Positions 1 through 8,379 of a stretch of 64,000 nt of DNA are shown here, piece after piece. Source of the stretch: Methylococcus sp. EFPC2 (lineage in GTDB: Bacteria; Pseudomonadota; Gammaproteobacteria; Methylococcales; Methylococcaceae); the NCBI RefSeq assembly GCF_016925495.1, contig NZ_CP070491.1, positions 248,001-312,000 of the forward strand. Direction: 5' to 3'. The translations under genes were made by a program, and so were the position numbers. The notes under the pieces were generated by a model. The model had not been told where the DNA came from and ran no database searches. It saw only the letters and a list, made by a program, of their open reading frames with translations. Position 1 is the stretch's first letter. Each line of letters opens with the position of its first letter.

Positions 1-1107
1 ATTCAGGTCCGGCAGTTCGTTGCCTGTGGCCACGGCCTGCAAGTCAAGTCGCGGGTCTGCCTCGGCCAGGACCCGCAACTCTTCCCGGAAAGCGGCATCG
101 CTCTCGGCACGATAGAGATAGAGGAGCGTCGTCGGCTGCGTGACGGGCCCCGACCGCAACAGTGCGAGGAAGGGAGTTACACCGATCCCGCCAGCCACCC
201 ACAACTGAGGTGTCGTTGGCTGGCCGGCAAGAAATGCACCGTATGCGCCCTGCACCCGAGCCATGACCCCTGGCTCGATGGACTGTATGTGTCGTGTGCA
301 ATCCCCCAGGGCTTTGACCCCGAGCCGAATTAGGTGATCGACGCCAGCCGAAGTGACGGTGAAGGGATGAAATTCGCCACAGCCCCGGAAACTTGCTCCT
401 TCGAAGAAAGCGACCAGGACAAACTGCCCCGGTGTGACTTTCACCGCGTCTGCCAGGGGCGTCAAGGAAATTTCGACCATGCCGTCGGCAACGGGAACTG
501 CCGATTTTACGACGTAGGGTCGAGCGCCGACCCCAAAATCGCCCCGGATAACGCGCCAGCCCAACAACAGGGCGGCAAACCCCAGAATCGGCAGGACCGG
601 TTCGTCGATCCCCAGCAGGACAAGGTGAACCAGTCCGAGCAAAACAGCTAACCCCAACCCGGCGTGGAGCGCACGCCAAGTCCGATAGGGAACGCGTCTC
701 TCGAAAGTGGCTGCCAATCCCAGCATCAGTAACACCAGCGAAAGCCATCCCATCCACACCGGCCAGTTCTCGTTGAATGGAGACAAGGTCTCCCAAGCCA
801 GGGCAGGCGATTCCATCCAGGCATCAGCGGAGAGCGCAAGAGGATGTACTAATAGCAAGATGTATGCGGCCATCCCGGTCCAGTGATGCCATTGATACAT
901 TCTTTCCAGGCCCCCGAGCCACCGGGCCAGTCGGGCTTCCCTCAGCATCAGCAGCAGATTGGAAAGCAGAAGGCCGCACCCTGCCCATCCCAAAGCAATA
1001 CCCAGGGTACGCCCAGTTGATAGGTCTTCCGGAAACGCCCAATAGACGAATCCTGCCATACCGGCCAGGGTCAGCAGCGGGATCGAAAACCAGCGAAGCG
1101 TGGGCAT
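1..1107 (-). CDS. Ferric-reductase-like membrane protein with FAD/NAD(P)-binding domain (3' end outside window)
   Basis: The reading frame opens with ATG at 1107 and runs without a stop off the left edge. The first ~190 residues hold several hydrophobic segments with His residues (WHHW, LLLVHPLAL, ALHAGLG), as in ferric-reductase-like transmembrane domains that bind heme. A ferredoxin-NADP reductase module follows: HPFTV matches the FAD-binding motif and VAGGIGVTPFLAL the nucleotide-binding glycine motif. It probably moves electrons from NAD(P)H through flavin and heme across the inner membrane; the acceptor cannot be read. An in-frame stop lies just upstream of the ATG, and the preceding small secreted-protein gene ends 18 bp before, so the two are probably co-transcribed. 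Domain assignment is firm, substrate is not. Confidence 0.85.
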   Translation of the reverse strand, partial: MPTLRWFSIPLLTLAGMAGFVYWAFPEDLSTGRTLGIALGWAGCGLLLSNLLLMLREARLARWLGGLERMYQWHHWTGMAAYILLLVHPLALSADAWMESPALAWETLSPFNENWPVWMGWLSLVLLMLGLAATFERRVPYRTWRALHAGLGLAVLLGLVHLVLLGIDEPVLPILGFAALLLGWRVIRGDFGVGARPYVVKSAVPVADGMVEISLTPLADAVKVTPGQFVLVAFFEGASFRGCGEFHPFTVTSAGVDHLIRLGVKALGDCTRHIQSIEPGVMARVQGAYGAFLAGQPTTPQLWVAGGIGVTPFLALLRSGPVTQPTTLLYLYRAESDAAFREELRVLAEADPRLDLQAVATGNELPDLN

Positions 1108-1125
1108 GCAGCGTTGCCTTCTCGA

Positions 1126-1440
1126 TCAATCGGCGTTCTGCCGGGAGTCTTTTCCGCGCTTAAGATGCTCGCAGAAGTCCCGTCCACCGCCAGGCAGTGC
1201 CAGGTTCCGCTGTCTGGCTCTTTCCTCCATGAGTAGATGATGGCTCACCTGATAGGCTAGGCACTCCTCATAGGTTGTAAAGCTGCGAATTCTGGATTGG
1301 TGATCGATGCGCTCTGCCGGTGTCATGAGTTGCCAGCCCCGCGTATTCGACTCGCTGGCCCGCCATGGCCCTCGTGCCTGGACAGGGGCAACGAGAGAGA
1401 ACAGCAGCGGTATAACCAATAAGGCAATCACTTTTCGCAT
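1126..1440 (-). CDS. Small exported hypothetical protein
   Basis: This 104-residue protein begins with a typical Sec signal peptide (MRKVIALLVIPLLFSLVAP, cleavage likely after VQA). The mature part is short, charged and has two Cys (YEECLAYQ and FCEHLK), which could form a disulfide in the periplasm. I do not recognise a function. It ends 18 bp before the ferric-reductase-like gene, so it may serve the same redox system, but only position supports that. Confidence 0.6.
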   Translation of the reverse strand: MRKVIALLVIPLLFSLVAPVQARGPWRASESNTRGWQLMTPAERIDHQSRIRSFTTYEECLAYQVSHHLLMEERARQRNLALPGGGRDFCEHLKRGKDSRQNAD

Positions 1441-1660
1441 GTCTGATTCTCCGGCTGAAGGAGTTCGGATCGCTCGTCTTGGCGGTCATCACCGCCGCGA
1501 TTCGGTCCAGACGGCACTGCAAGTTGGAACAGTCCGTGCCCCTAACGCCCAAGCAGGGTCCGTCGCGATTGGTGAGCGCCATTGGCTGGGTACTGGACCG
1601 GGAGCGAGCCCGAATTGCTCAGTGGGGGCTGATTCGTACGACTCCATTTACCCCTTTCGC

Positions 1661-2296
1661 TCAACTCTTTTCCTCAGTGTTCAACAGTCGGTTTTTCTCG
1701 TCCAGCGAGAGCAGCTTTACCGCCGCATCCTGGGCCTTCGGAAAATCGACGCCGACGCTGATGACAAAGCTGGAAGCCTCCTCAAATGTCATGGAGGAAC
1801 GAACGACCTTGGATTCGTGCACCATGACCGTGAACCCCGATGTGGGATTGGGCGACGTAGGGACATACAGGACGAAAAGCTCCCCGACTTGATTGGTCAC
1901 ATAAGCCGGCACCCAGACTCCGTCCTTGGGGTATTCCACATAAACGACCTCGCGTTGCTTGGTTTGGCCATCGCCGGAAAAAATGCCGATCAGTTTTTTG
2001 GTGACCCGATACACGGTGCTGAGTATCGGCAGTTTCTCCAGGTACGATTCCAGCAGCAAGATCACATAAGTCTTTCCGGAGCGAATGCGGTAACCGAAAT
2101 AGCTCAATCCCAGGATGGTGACGGCGAACAAGAGCCCTGTTATCCAGTAATTTTCGTAGTAGCCATGAACATTAAGAAATATATCCCGCAATAGCCGTTC
2201 GAAAACCACGACGATTTGCACCACGACCAAGATCGGAACGGCTGACAGCACGCCCAAGAGAAAATAATCCAAATATTTTCGAGCGACATTTTTCAC
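1661..2296 (-). CDS. DUF502 family membrane protein
   Basis: The protein has 211 residues. Two hydrophobic segments near the N-terminus (around residues 9-30 and 48-67) are followed by a soluble domain with the DUF502 pattern: LPILSTVYRVTKKLIG, VYVEYPKDGVWVPAYVT, LFVLYVPTSPNPTSGF. DUF502 proteins are widespread inner-membrane proteins of unproven function. The gene lies 68 bp downstream of nhaD on the same strand, so it is probably in the same transcript and tied to membrane or ion homeostasis. The family call is strong; the role is unknown. Confidence 0.85.
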   Translation of the reverse strand: MKNVARKYLDYFLLGVLSAVPILVVVQIVVVFERLLRDIFLNVHGYYENYWITGLLFAVTILGLSYFGYRIRSGKTYVILLLESYLEKLPILSTVYRVTKKLIGIFSGDGQTKQREVVYVEYPKDGVWVPAYVTNQVGELFVLYVPTSPNPTSGFTVMVHESKVVRSSMTFEEASSFVISVGVDFPKAQDAAVKLLSLDEKNRLLNTEEKS

Positions 2297-2364
2297 GCTG
2301 CTACCCCATTGTTATTGGTCGTTTGGATAAAGGTTGGATTCTGGAATCTGATCTCGACAGTTTC

Positions 2365-3810
2365 TCAGAACATTTCGGAATTGATCAGAAAATGTGCCCC
2401 AATGCTTCCGAGATAGCCCAAGGCGATGACCGGCGCCCATTTCAGATGGGTCATGAAGGTATAAACTCCCTTGGCCTGCCCCATTAGGGCCACCCCGGCA
2501 GCGGAACCCACCGAGAGCAGGCTGCCGCCGACGCCGGCGGTCAGGGTCACCAGCAACCATTGCCCGGTGGACATCTCGGGATGCATGGACAGGATGGCAA
2601 ACATCACCGGAATGTTATCCACCAGGGCTGAAATCACACCCACCAGGACGTTGGCGGGCGTGGCGCCGAGTTCTCCATACAGGAAGTCCGACAAATGGTT
2701 GAGGTAGCCGATGAAATTCATGCCGCCGACGCACAGGACCACGCCGTAGAAGAACAGCAGGGTATCCCATTCCATACGGGCCAGATGGTGGAACACGTCG
2801 AAACGGAAGGTAGTCTCGGCATCGGACTGTGCGATCTCTTCACCGATCATCGGATCGACGCCAACTTCGGGTTCGTCGCGATGGGTAACGTGCAGGTAAT
2901 AGCCGAACAATTGCAGATAGGTCAATCCCGCCATCATGCCGACGGCAGCCGGAAGCTGGAGGCCATTTTGAAAGCCGACCGCGGTGAGTATCGTCAGCAG
3001 GAACAGCAGTACGATTCTTTTCGCACCTCGCTGCAGGCTAATTCGGGCCAGGACCGGGGCCGGTCGACCCTTGGGCACGGCAAAATACATGAGTGCCGCG
3101 GGGATAAGAAAATTGAGCGCAGAAGGGACGAATAGTTTAAAAAATGTCCAGAACTCGATGAACCCTTTCTGCCAGACCATCAGCGTGGTGATGTCGCCAA
3201 ATGGGCAGAACGCGCCGCCGGCGTTGGCGGCAACCACTGTGTTGACACAGGCGATACCGACAAACTTCGGACTGTCTTTGCCCACCGCCATCACCACCGC
3301 ACACATCAGCATGGCCGTGGTCATGTTGTTGGATACGGAGGAAATGAAAAATGCGAGGCTACCAGTCACCCAGAACAATTGGCGGTAACCGAAGCCCCGA
3401 TTGATGAGCCAGGCGCGCAGATTGTCGAAGACTCTCCGCTCTTCCATAGCGTTGATGTAAGCAATGGAAACGATCAGGAACAGCAGCAATTCGCCGTAGT
3501 CCATGACGTTGTGCCGGATAGCGGCCTCGGCGACGTCGGAAAGACCGTGTGATTTGTAAACCAGGGCAATGGCCACCCAAATCAGCGCCGCCGCAAGCAT
3601 CATAGGCTTGGATTTACGCAGTTCGAGCACCTCTTCAAGTACCACGAACACATAGGCGATTCCAAACAAGGCTAACGCCATATAGCCGACGGGATGCATG
3701 CTCAAATCAAGGGGATTCGAAAGCGTTTCGGACGCCAGTAACCGCAATGGCCAACAACTGAGCCCCGTACCGACCACTAGCAGGTAACGAGGGGTCTTCA
3801 AGACACGCAT
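2365..3810 (-). CDS. nhaD: NhaD-type Na+/H+ antiporter
   Basis: A 481-residue polytopic membrane protein of the ion transporter/NhaD family. NhaD proteins exchange cytoplasmic Na+ or Li+ for H+ and support growth in salt or at alkaline pH. Family-like stretches include SSVSNNMTTAMLMCAVVMA, ANAGGAFCPFGDITTLMVWQ and ALVDNIPVMFAILSM, with conserved Asn, Asp and Thr inside membrane segments. The N-terminus carries a cleavable-looking hydrophobic leader, common in NhaD. It starts 12 bp after the end of the CPA2 antiporter gene and is followed by a DUF502 gene, which suggests one ion-homeostasis operon. Length is normal for the family. Confidence 0.92.
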   Translation of the reverse strand: MRVLKTPRYLLVVGTGLSCWPLRLLASETLSNPLDLSMHPVGYMALALFGIAYVFVVLEEVLELRKSKPMMLAAALIWVAIALVYKSHGLSDVAEAAIRHNVMDYGELLLFLIVSIAYINAMEERRVFDNLRAWLINRGFGYRQLFWVTGSLAFFISSVSNNMTTAMLMCAVVMAVGKDSPKFVGIACVNTVVAANAGGAFCPFGDITTLMVWQKGFIEFWTFFKLFVPSALNFLIPAALMYFAVPKGRPAPVLARISLQRGAKRIVLLFLLTILTAVGFQNGLQLPAAVGMMAGLTYLQLFGYYLHVTHRDEPEVGVDPMIGEEIAQSDAETTFRFDVFHHLARMEWDTLLFFYGVVLCVGGMNFIGYLNHLSDFLYGELGATPANVLVGVISALVDNIPVMFAILSMHPEMSTGQWLLVTLTAGVGGSLLSVGSAAGVALMGQAKGVYTFMTHLKWAPVIALGYLGSIGAHFLINSEMF

Positions 3811-3822
3811 GTATGTATGCTC

Positions 3823-5058
3823 CTATTGTGGTAACTCGCCGAGCACGGGGACGTGCGGCATATACCGACGGTAAAAAGATTTCAGCAACATCGGAGACAG
3901 CAAGGTTGTCAGCGCGATGACGATGATCAGCGCGGCGTAGATTTCGTTGTTCAGAATGCCCGATGTCCGTCCGAGTTCCGCAAAGATCAGCCCAACCTCG
4001 CCCCGGGGAACCATGGCGATGCCGATGGCGCAGCGCTCAGCCCAACCACCTCGAACGAGTAATGCGCCCAGCATTTTACCGAGCACGGCAACGGCAAACA
4101 GGCCCAGGGAAAAAGACCAGATAAACGATGAACCCCAATCGATGACGCGCAGATTCAGAGACAATCCAACCATGACGAAGAAAATGGGAACAAACAACTG
4201 AACGATCGGCCGCATCTGGGCATCGATGCGATCGGAAAACGCCGGATCGCTGCGTAAGGCCAAACCGAAGGGCAGAAAAAACCGTCGGGAAAACGCCAGT
4301 CCGGCGGCGAATCCGCCCAGTAGTTCTGGCGCTCCCATGGCGTGAGCCAGCCAGGCGAAGAACAGTACCAGCGAGACGATCAGGGTGGGAATCAGGCCGT
4401 CGGTCTGGCTGATCAGGGCGAAGCGGCGGATCACCAGGGAGAATAGCTTGGCCAGGACCGGGGCCAGCAGGAAAAACACCGCGATGAAGCCCATCACCTT
4501 GCCGGCATTGCCCCAGTCTACCGCGCCGGCGCGAGAGAATTCGTACAGTACCGCCAACAGTACCACGCCCAGGATGTCGTCGATGACCGCTGCACCGAGC
4601 ACCACCTGGGCCTCCCGGCTGTGATGGCGTTTCAGGTCAGTGAGCACCCGCACGGTGATGCCGATGCTGGTGGCCGTCAGCGTGCCGCCGACGAACAGGG
4701 CCTCCAGCAGGCTGCGTTGGAACAGCCAGTGGCTGAGTCCGAATCCCAGGAAAAATGGCCAAACCAGACCGCTGACGGCGACCAGAAGAGCTTGCCAGCC
4801 GGTTTTCGCCAACTGGCGGATGTCGGTCTCCAGGCCCACCTCGAACAGCAGCAGGATGATGCCGATTTCCGCCAGCAGCCTGATGACCTGGCTGGGCTCC
4901 AGCCAGCCCAGCAGGCTGGGACCTAGAATGACGCCGGCCAACAGTTCCCCCACCACCGGCGGGCTCTGCAGGCGCGCGAACAGCTCGGCGAAGAGCCGGG
5001 CCGTCAGCAGCATCACCATCAGCTGCAAGAAGAATTGATGAACGGCCTGGGGTTCCAC
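3823..5058 (-). CDS. CPA2-family cation:proton antiporter (Kef-like, membrane domain only)
   Basis: The 411-residue protein is almost entirely hydrophobic, with the CPA2 layout: an N-terminal LPPVVGELLAGVILGP-like stretch (PPVVGELLAGVILGPSLLGW), IGIILLLFEVGLETD, a TSIGITVRVL segment, an AAVIDDILGVVLLAVLYE segment containing the paired Asp of the ion site, and VPRGEVGLIFAELG. No C-terminal NAD-binding (RCK/TrkA-N) domain is present, so it is a short antiporter rather than a full KefB/C. It probably exchanges K+ or Na+ for H+. It is directly upstream of nhaD (12-bp gap) and downstream of the small helical protein gene (30-bp gap). Confidence 0.9.
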   Translation of the reverse strand: MEPQAVHQFFLQLMVMLLTARLFAELFARLQSPPVVGELLAGVILGPSLLGWLEPSQVIRLLAEIGIILLLFEVGLETDIRQLAKTGWQALLVAVSGLVWPFFLGFGLSHWLFQRSLLEALFVGGTLTATSIGITVRVLTDLKRHHSREAQVVLGAAVIDDILGVVLLAVLYEFSRAGAVDWGNAGKVMGFIAVFFLLAPVLAKLFSLVIRRFALISQTDGLIPTLIVSLVLFFAWLAHAMGAPELLGGFAAGLAFSRRFFLPFGLALRSDPAFSDRIDAQMRPIVQLFVPIFFVMVGLSLNLRVIDWGSSFIWSFSLGLFAVAVLGKMLGALLVRGGWAERCAIGIAMVPRGEVGLIFAELGRTSGILNNEIYAALIIVIALTTLLSPMLLKSFYRRYMPHVPVLGELPQ

Positions 5059-5088
5059 AAATACTTTCTGACGAGTGCGGGGCGGATA

Positions 5089-5334
5089 TCAATGGGCTTC
5101 CATAGCCATCTGCCGGTGCATCTGCGCCATCTCCCCATGGGCTTTTGCAACCTGCTGGTATAAGCGAATCAAGGCCTCGCAATGGGACTCCAACGACTCG
5201 GCCCGCTTTCCATACCGGTAACTTTTCGCCTTGTATTGATCCAGAAGTTGCTTGTGCTCCTCGGCCTTGGCCACGGCAGCCTTCGCGGCCTGTTGGTAAT
5301 GCTCGGCCAGCGACCGATGGTCGGCCGGGGTCAT
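5089..5334 (-). CDS. Small helical protein, probably the mature part of a split lipoprotein gene
   Basis: This 81-residue frame is rich in Glu, Lys, Gln, Ala and His and has no leader, with an almost wholly helical, coiled-coil-like pattern (AEHYQQAAKAAVAKAEEHKQ, LESHCEALIRLYQQVAKAH). Proteins of this look that I recall are usually exported and carry their own lipoprotein signal. Here the signal lies in the immediately upstream frame and overlaps by ATGA (stop 5331-5333, start 5332-5334). Either the two peptides are translationally coupled, or a one-base indel split a single gene. Function unknown; it leads the antiporter operon. Confidence 0.55.
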   Translation of the reverse strand: MTPADHRSLAEHYQQAAKAAVAKAEEHKQLLDQYKAKSYRYGKRAESLESHCEALIRLYQQVAKAHGEMAQMHRQMAMEAH

Positions 5335-5450
5335 GGCGCGTTGTGAATGGCGACACTCATAACCATGGGGTGAGGATTAGGTTGCGCACAGCTCGCCAGC
5401 ATTCCCAGGGTTAAGACGACGGTCAGTAACGCATTGATTCCGGTGTTCAT
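5331..5450 (-). CDS. Lipoprotein signal fragment (39 aa), likely 5' half of the downstream gene
   Basis: From ATG at 5450 the frame reads MNTGINALLTVVLTLGMLAS then C, a clear lipoprotein signal with the lipobox LASC. After only ~18 more residues it stops at TGA, overlapping the ATG of the 81-residue helical protein. Joined by a single-base frame correction, the two would make a normal ~120-residue lipoprotein. A longer start at 5561 is possible but adds residues unlike a leader. I read it as a frameshifted gene, a sequencing error, or less likely a programmed -1 event. Confidence 0.5.
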   Translation of the reverse strand: MNTGINALLTVVLTLGMLASCAQPNPHPMVMSVAIHNAP

Positions 5451-5638
5451 GGCATACCTCATCGACCGAAGGTGGAGGGAATTTTGTTTGGACTTGCAGA
5501 AAAGGCTTGACTGTCGATGGTTAGCGGCAATGACCTGAATCAATAAGCCGCGAGCCCGCAATCAGCCGCTTTGGGCAAGGATGATTTGCACCTCATCAAG
5601 AGGCGGCCAGATCGGTCCCCCGGATTGATGCTGTGCGG

Positions 5639-6208
5639 TCATTCATTAGAGTCCTGCCGCTTTGCACCCCTTCGTGTGGTCTTGGGAAGCGGATTGAGCG
5701 GTTCCATGGCGGCTTCGTCATCATTGAGCTCCATCGCTTTAACGAGCGCATCCAAATCTTTGGCTAGGGAGTGGAGTACGGCATCGGGCAGGCAGAACAG
5801 CGCATGTTGCAGAATGCCCTGGGCTGGCGCCGGTGCCTGCCCGATGAGTTCCCGCCCCTCCGGAGTCAAAGTCACCGTGACGACTCGCTGATCCTCGCTG
5901 ACCCGTTCCCTCCTTATCAGGCCTTTCTTGGCCAGCTTGTCGAGCAGGTTGCTGGCCGTGGAATGATGGATCGACATGGCCTTGGCCAGTTCGGTCACTC
6001 GTAGTCCCGGACTTCTCGACAATTCCCACAAGGCCCATAGTTGGGCACTGGTCACGCCACAACGGGTTTCCACCCATTGCGAATGTTGTTGGACCGCCTT
6101 GAAGATCAGTCGGAAGCGTTTCAGCACTTCATACGCCCAGGCACTTGAATCTGGAGCATCGACCGTTTCCGCGGGGCTGGCTTTCTCGACATTACGCTTC
6201 ATAGGCAC
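5639..6208 (-). CDS. MarR-family transcriptional regulator
   Basis: A 189-residue protein with a winged-helix domain at about residues 45-140. The MarR pattern is clear: TSAQLWALWELSRSPGLRVT, ELAKAMSIHHSTASNLLDKL (recognition helix) and RRERVSEDQRVVTVTLTPEG (wing). MarR proteins bind DNA as dimers and usually repress nearby genes until a small ligand binds. The gene reads toward the antiporter operon, but ~190 bp separates them. The N- and C-terminal tails are longer than the family core and look disordered. The ligand is unknown. Confidence 0.9.
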   Translation of the reverse strand: MPMKRNVEKASPAETVDAPDSSAWAYEVLKRFRLIFKAVQQHSQWVETRCGVTSAQLWALWELSRSPGLRVTELAKAMSIHHSTASNLLDKLAKKGLIRRERVSEDQRVVTVTLTPEGRELIGQAPAPAQGILQHALFCLPDAVLHSLAKDLDALVKAMELNDDEAAMEPLNPLPKTTRRGAKRQDSNE

Positions 6209-6320
6209 CAGCTTTCAGAGTTGAAGAGGTGATGATCTCCGGCGAATTCCGCAATGGCTGGTTCATTTCAACCTCCAGTTAAGACTATCCAAATCGAACA
6301 ACTAGCTATAAGTTATTGTA

Positions 6321-6332
6321 TTACTGTAGTAA
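6321..6332. promoter_or_regulatory. Short palindrome in the MarR/DUF2490 intergenic region, candidate operator
   Basis: The AT-rich stretch upstream of the MarR gene contains TTACT-GT-AGTAA, a perfect inverted repeat with 5-bp arms. MarR-family operators are commonly short palindromes close to their own promoter, so autoregulation is plausible. Support is only position and symmetry. Confidence 0.25.
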
Positions 6333-6453
6333 AAGCAGCTGGCATTCTCCGTGCTTATATGTTTTCGCAAACATTGTTTGCGGCAATATGAATTGGTGCT
6401 TAGAATGCCATCAGCAGTGCGGATGGCCAACAGTTTTTGACCTGAGGAACTGA

Positions 6454-6932
6454 ATGAATACGCCATTTGCTCACTCGTTGAAAGTGCTGCCGCTCATTGC
6501 TATCACTTATGCACAACCCGGCGGAGCGACTACCAATAACATGGCCGGTAACTGGGACTCCGTCACCCTGTCGGGCAGTCTTGGCGACCTTTCTCCAACC
6601 TTGCGGGATTTTCGCTGGCAGATCATGAATCAAGGGCGGTGGAGAGATGACAGCTCACAAGGGTTCCGGTTTTTCGGAAAACCTGCTGTTTGCGCAGTTG
6701 GGGTATTCACTGAACGAGCATGCCAGTGTCTGGCTTGGCTACGTCCATGATTGGATTCATCCCTTGGATAAGCTCTCCTACCAAGAGAATCGACCCTATG
6801 AGGACTTCCTGTACAACACCGCGTTCGGCGATTGGAAGTTCATCGATCGTATCAGTTCTGACCGATTGGCTGGATGACGCATGGCGCCGGTTGTCGACGT
6901 TGCGAGGGTCGAATATCAAGGAAACGGTTTGA
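6454..6932 (+). pseudogene. DUF2490-like outer-membrane protein, frameshifted remnant
   Basis: Two frames together resemble a DUF2490 protein. The first starts at ATG 6454 (NMAGNWDSVTLSGSLGDLS, then FRWQIMNQGRWRDDSSQGF). The match moves to the next frame near 6670 (SENLLFAQLGYSLNEHASVW, then LGYVHDWIHPLDKLSYQENR) and stops at 6877. A third frame continues the resemblance (LDDAWRRLSTLRGS, to about 6932). At least two frameshifts therefore break it, and the C-terminal half is missing. DUF2490 proteins are thought to be outer-membrane beta-barrels of unknown role. The remnant overlaps the nominal start of the CLC gene, which makes that start doubtful. Confidence 0.6.
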
Positions 6933-8344
6933 CACCGCTGCAGGACTACGGGAAGACCGACCGACATCTCTGGATTTCCAGGTTGAACGCCTCCAGGCGG
7001 GAGAAGCCGGCATGGGCACGTGGTCGTTCGACGCCCTTGAGTCGACATCGGCACCGACTCATGGCGCAAGCCATTTTGATCGGTCTGCTCACCGGCGCAG
7101 TCGCGGTCTGTTTCCATCTGGCGCTGGATTACGGTGAACTCCTCCGCAATCGCATCCTCGATTTCGCACGTCGGTACCCGGAATGGGGGCCGTCGATCGT
7201 GTTGAGCCTGGCTTTGATCGGCGTGATGCTTTCAGCAACGCTGGTTATCCGTATTGCGCCGGAGGCCGCGGGTAGCGGCATTCCGCATTTGAAGATCGTG
7301 CTCCAAGGACGCCGCCCGTTTCGCTGGTTGCGGGTGCTGATCGTCAAGTTCGTCAGCACGGTCGTGGGTGTTACCGGCGGTTTGGTGCTCGGACGGGGCG
7401 GTCCCAGCGTCCACATGGGGGGCGCAATCGGCCAGGGGGTGGCGAATCTGTGGCCGGGGAAACACTCTGAAGACCGGCCGATCTTGTTGGCTGCCGGTGG
7501 TGGCGCCGGATTGTCTGCGGCCTTTAATTCTCCCTTGGCGGGATTGGTTTTCGTACTCGAAGAATTGGAATGGCGCTTCGCCTCGTTGGAATTCTTCACC
7601 ACGGCGGTCGCTTGCCTGGCGGCCGACATGGTTTGCCGTGCCGTACTGGGACAGTATCCGACCTTTCATCTTGCGAGTGCCGGGAGCCCGCCGCTGACTC
7701 TGCTGCCTGCGTTCGTGCCGGTGGGCATACTGTCGGCCTTGCTCGGCGCTCTGTTCAACCGGTCGCTGCTGACGGCACAGAGCCTCATCGGCCTGCGGTC
7801 CTGGCCTCGACTTGCCTGGTGGCTGATTCTGGCATCGATGGTGACGGTGGTCGGTTGGCGTTTTCCGACGTTGTTGGGAAGCGGGCAGGACTTCGTGGAC
7901 GGGATGCTGGAAGGGAGCGCCTTGCCCCCGGAAGCCGTGGCCCTGTTCTTCCTGATCCGTTTCATCTTGACCATCGGCAGTTCCAGTTCCGGTGCCGCCG
8001 GCGGCCTCTTCATCCCGATTCTCGTACTCGGCGCCCTGCTGGGCTGGGGTGTCGGCGAGACGATTCGACTGTTTCTTCCGGAACTGAACGTGGATTCCAG
8101 GTTGTTCGCGGTGGTGGGCATGGCGGCGTACTTTACCGGCGTGGTCCACGCGCCCTTGACCGCGATCGTCCTGATCATCGAGATGACCGGCAATTACACA
8201 TTGATCCTTCCGTTGTTCATCGCCTGTTTTTCCGCTCTGCTGGTGGCGGATTGGGCCGGGAGCCTGCCGCTCTACGAAGCCTTATTGGAGAACGACTGGA
8301 GGAAGGATCGCTTCAAACGAGTTATTGATCGCATTCGATCGTAG
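6881..8344 (+). CDS. CLC-family chloride channel/exchanger
   Basis: A polytopic CLC protein. The chloride-site motifs are present: GSGIPHLK (first selectivity loop), LGRGGPSVHMGG (second), FNSPLAGLVFVLEELEWRF with the internal proton-path Glu, and GAAGGLFIPILVLGA. It lacks a C-terminal CBS pair. In E. coli ClcA the second motif is GREGP and its Glu is the external gate; here that residue is Gly, which argues for altered gating or loss of coupled exchange. The ATG at 6881 lies in DUF2490 remnant DNA, so the first ~35-50 codons are suspect; TTG at 6983 is an alternative. A CPA2 antiporter gene follows 35 bp downstream. Confidence 0.85.
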   Translation: MAPVVDVARVEYQGNGLTPLQDYGKTDRHLWISRLNASRREKPAWARGRSTPLSRHRHRLMAQAILIGLLTGAVAVCFHLALDYGELLRNRILDFARRYPEWGPSIVLSLALIGVMLSATLVIRIAPEAAGSGIPHLKIVLQGRRPFRWLRVLIVKFVSTVVGVTGGLVLGRGGPSVHMGGAIGQGVANLWPGKHSEDRPILLAAGGGAGLSAAFNSPLAGLVFVLEELEWRFASLEFFTTAVACLAADMVCRAVLGQYPTFHLASAGSPPLTLLPAFVPVGILSALLGALFNRSLLTAQSLIGLRSWPRLAWWLILASMVTVVGWRFPTLLGSGQDFVDGMLEGSALPPEAVALFFLIRFILTIGSSSSGAAGGLFIPILVLGALLGWGVGETIRLFLPELNVDSRLFAVVGMAAYFTGVVHAPLTAIVLIIEMTGNYTLILPLFIACFSALLVADWAGSLPLYEALLENDWRKDRFKRVIDRIRS

Positions 8345-8379
8345 TCGCTGTCACGTTAAGAACAAGAGATGAGGTCGCC

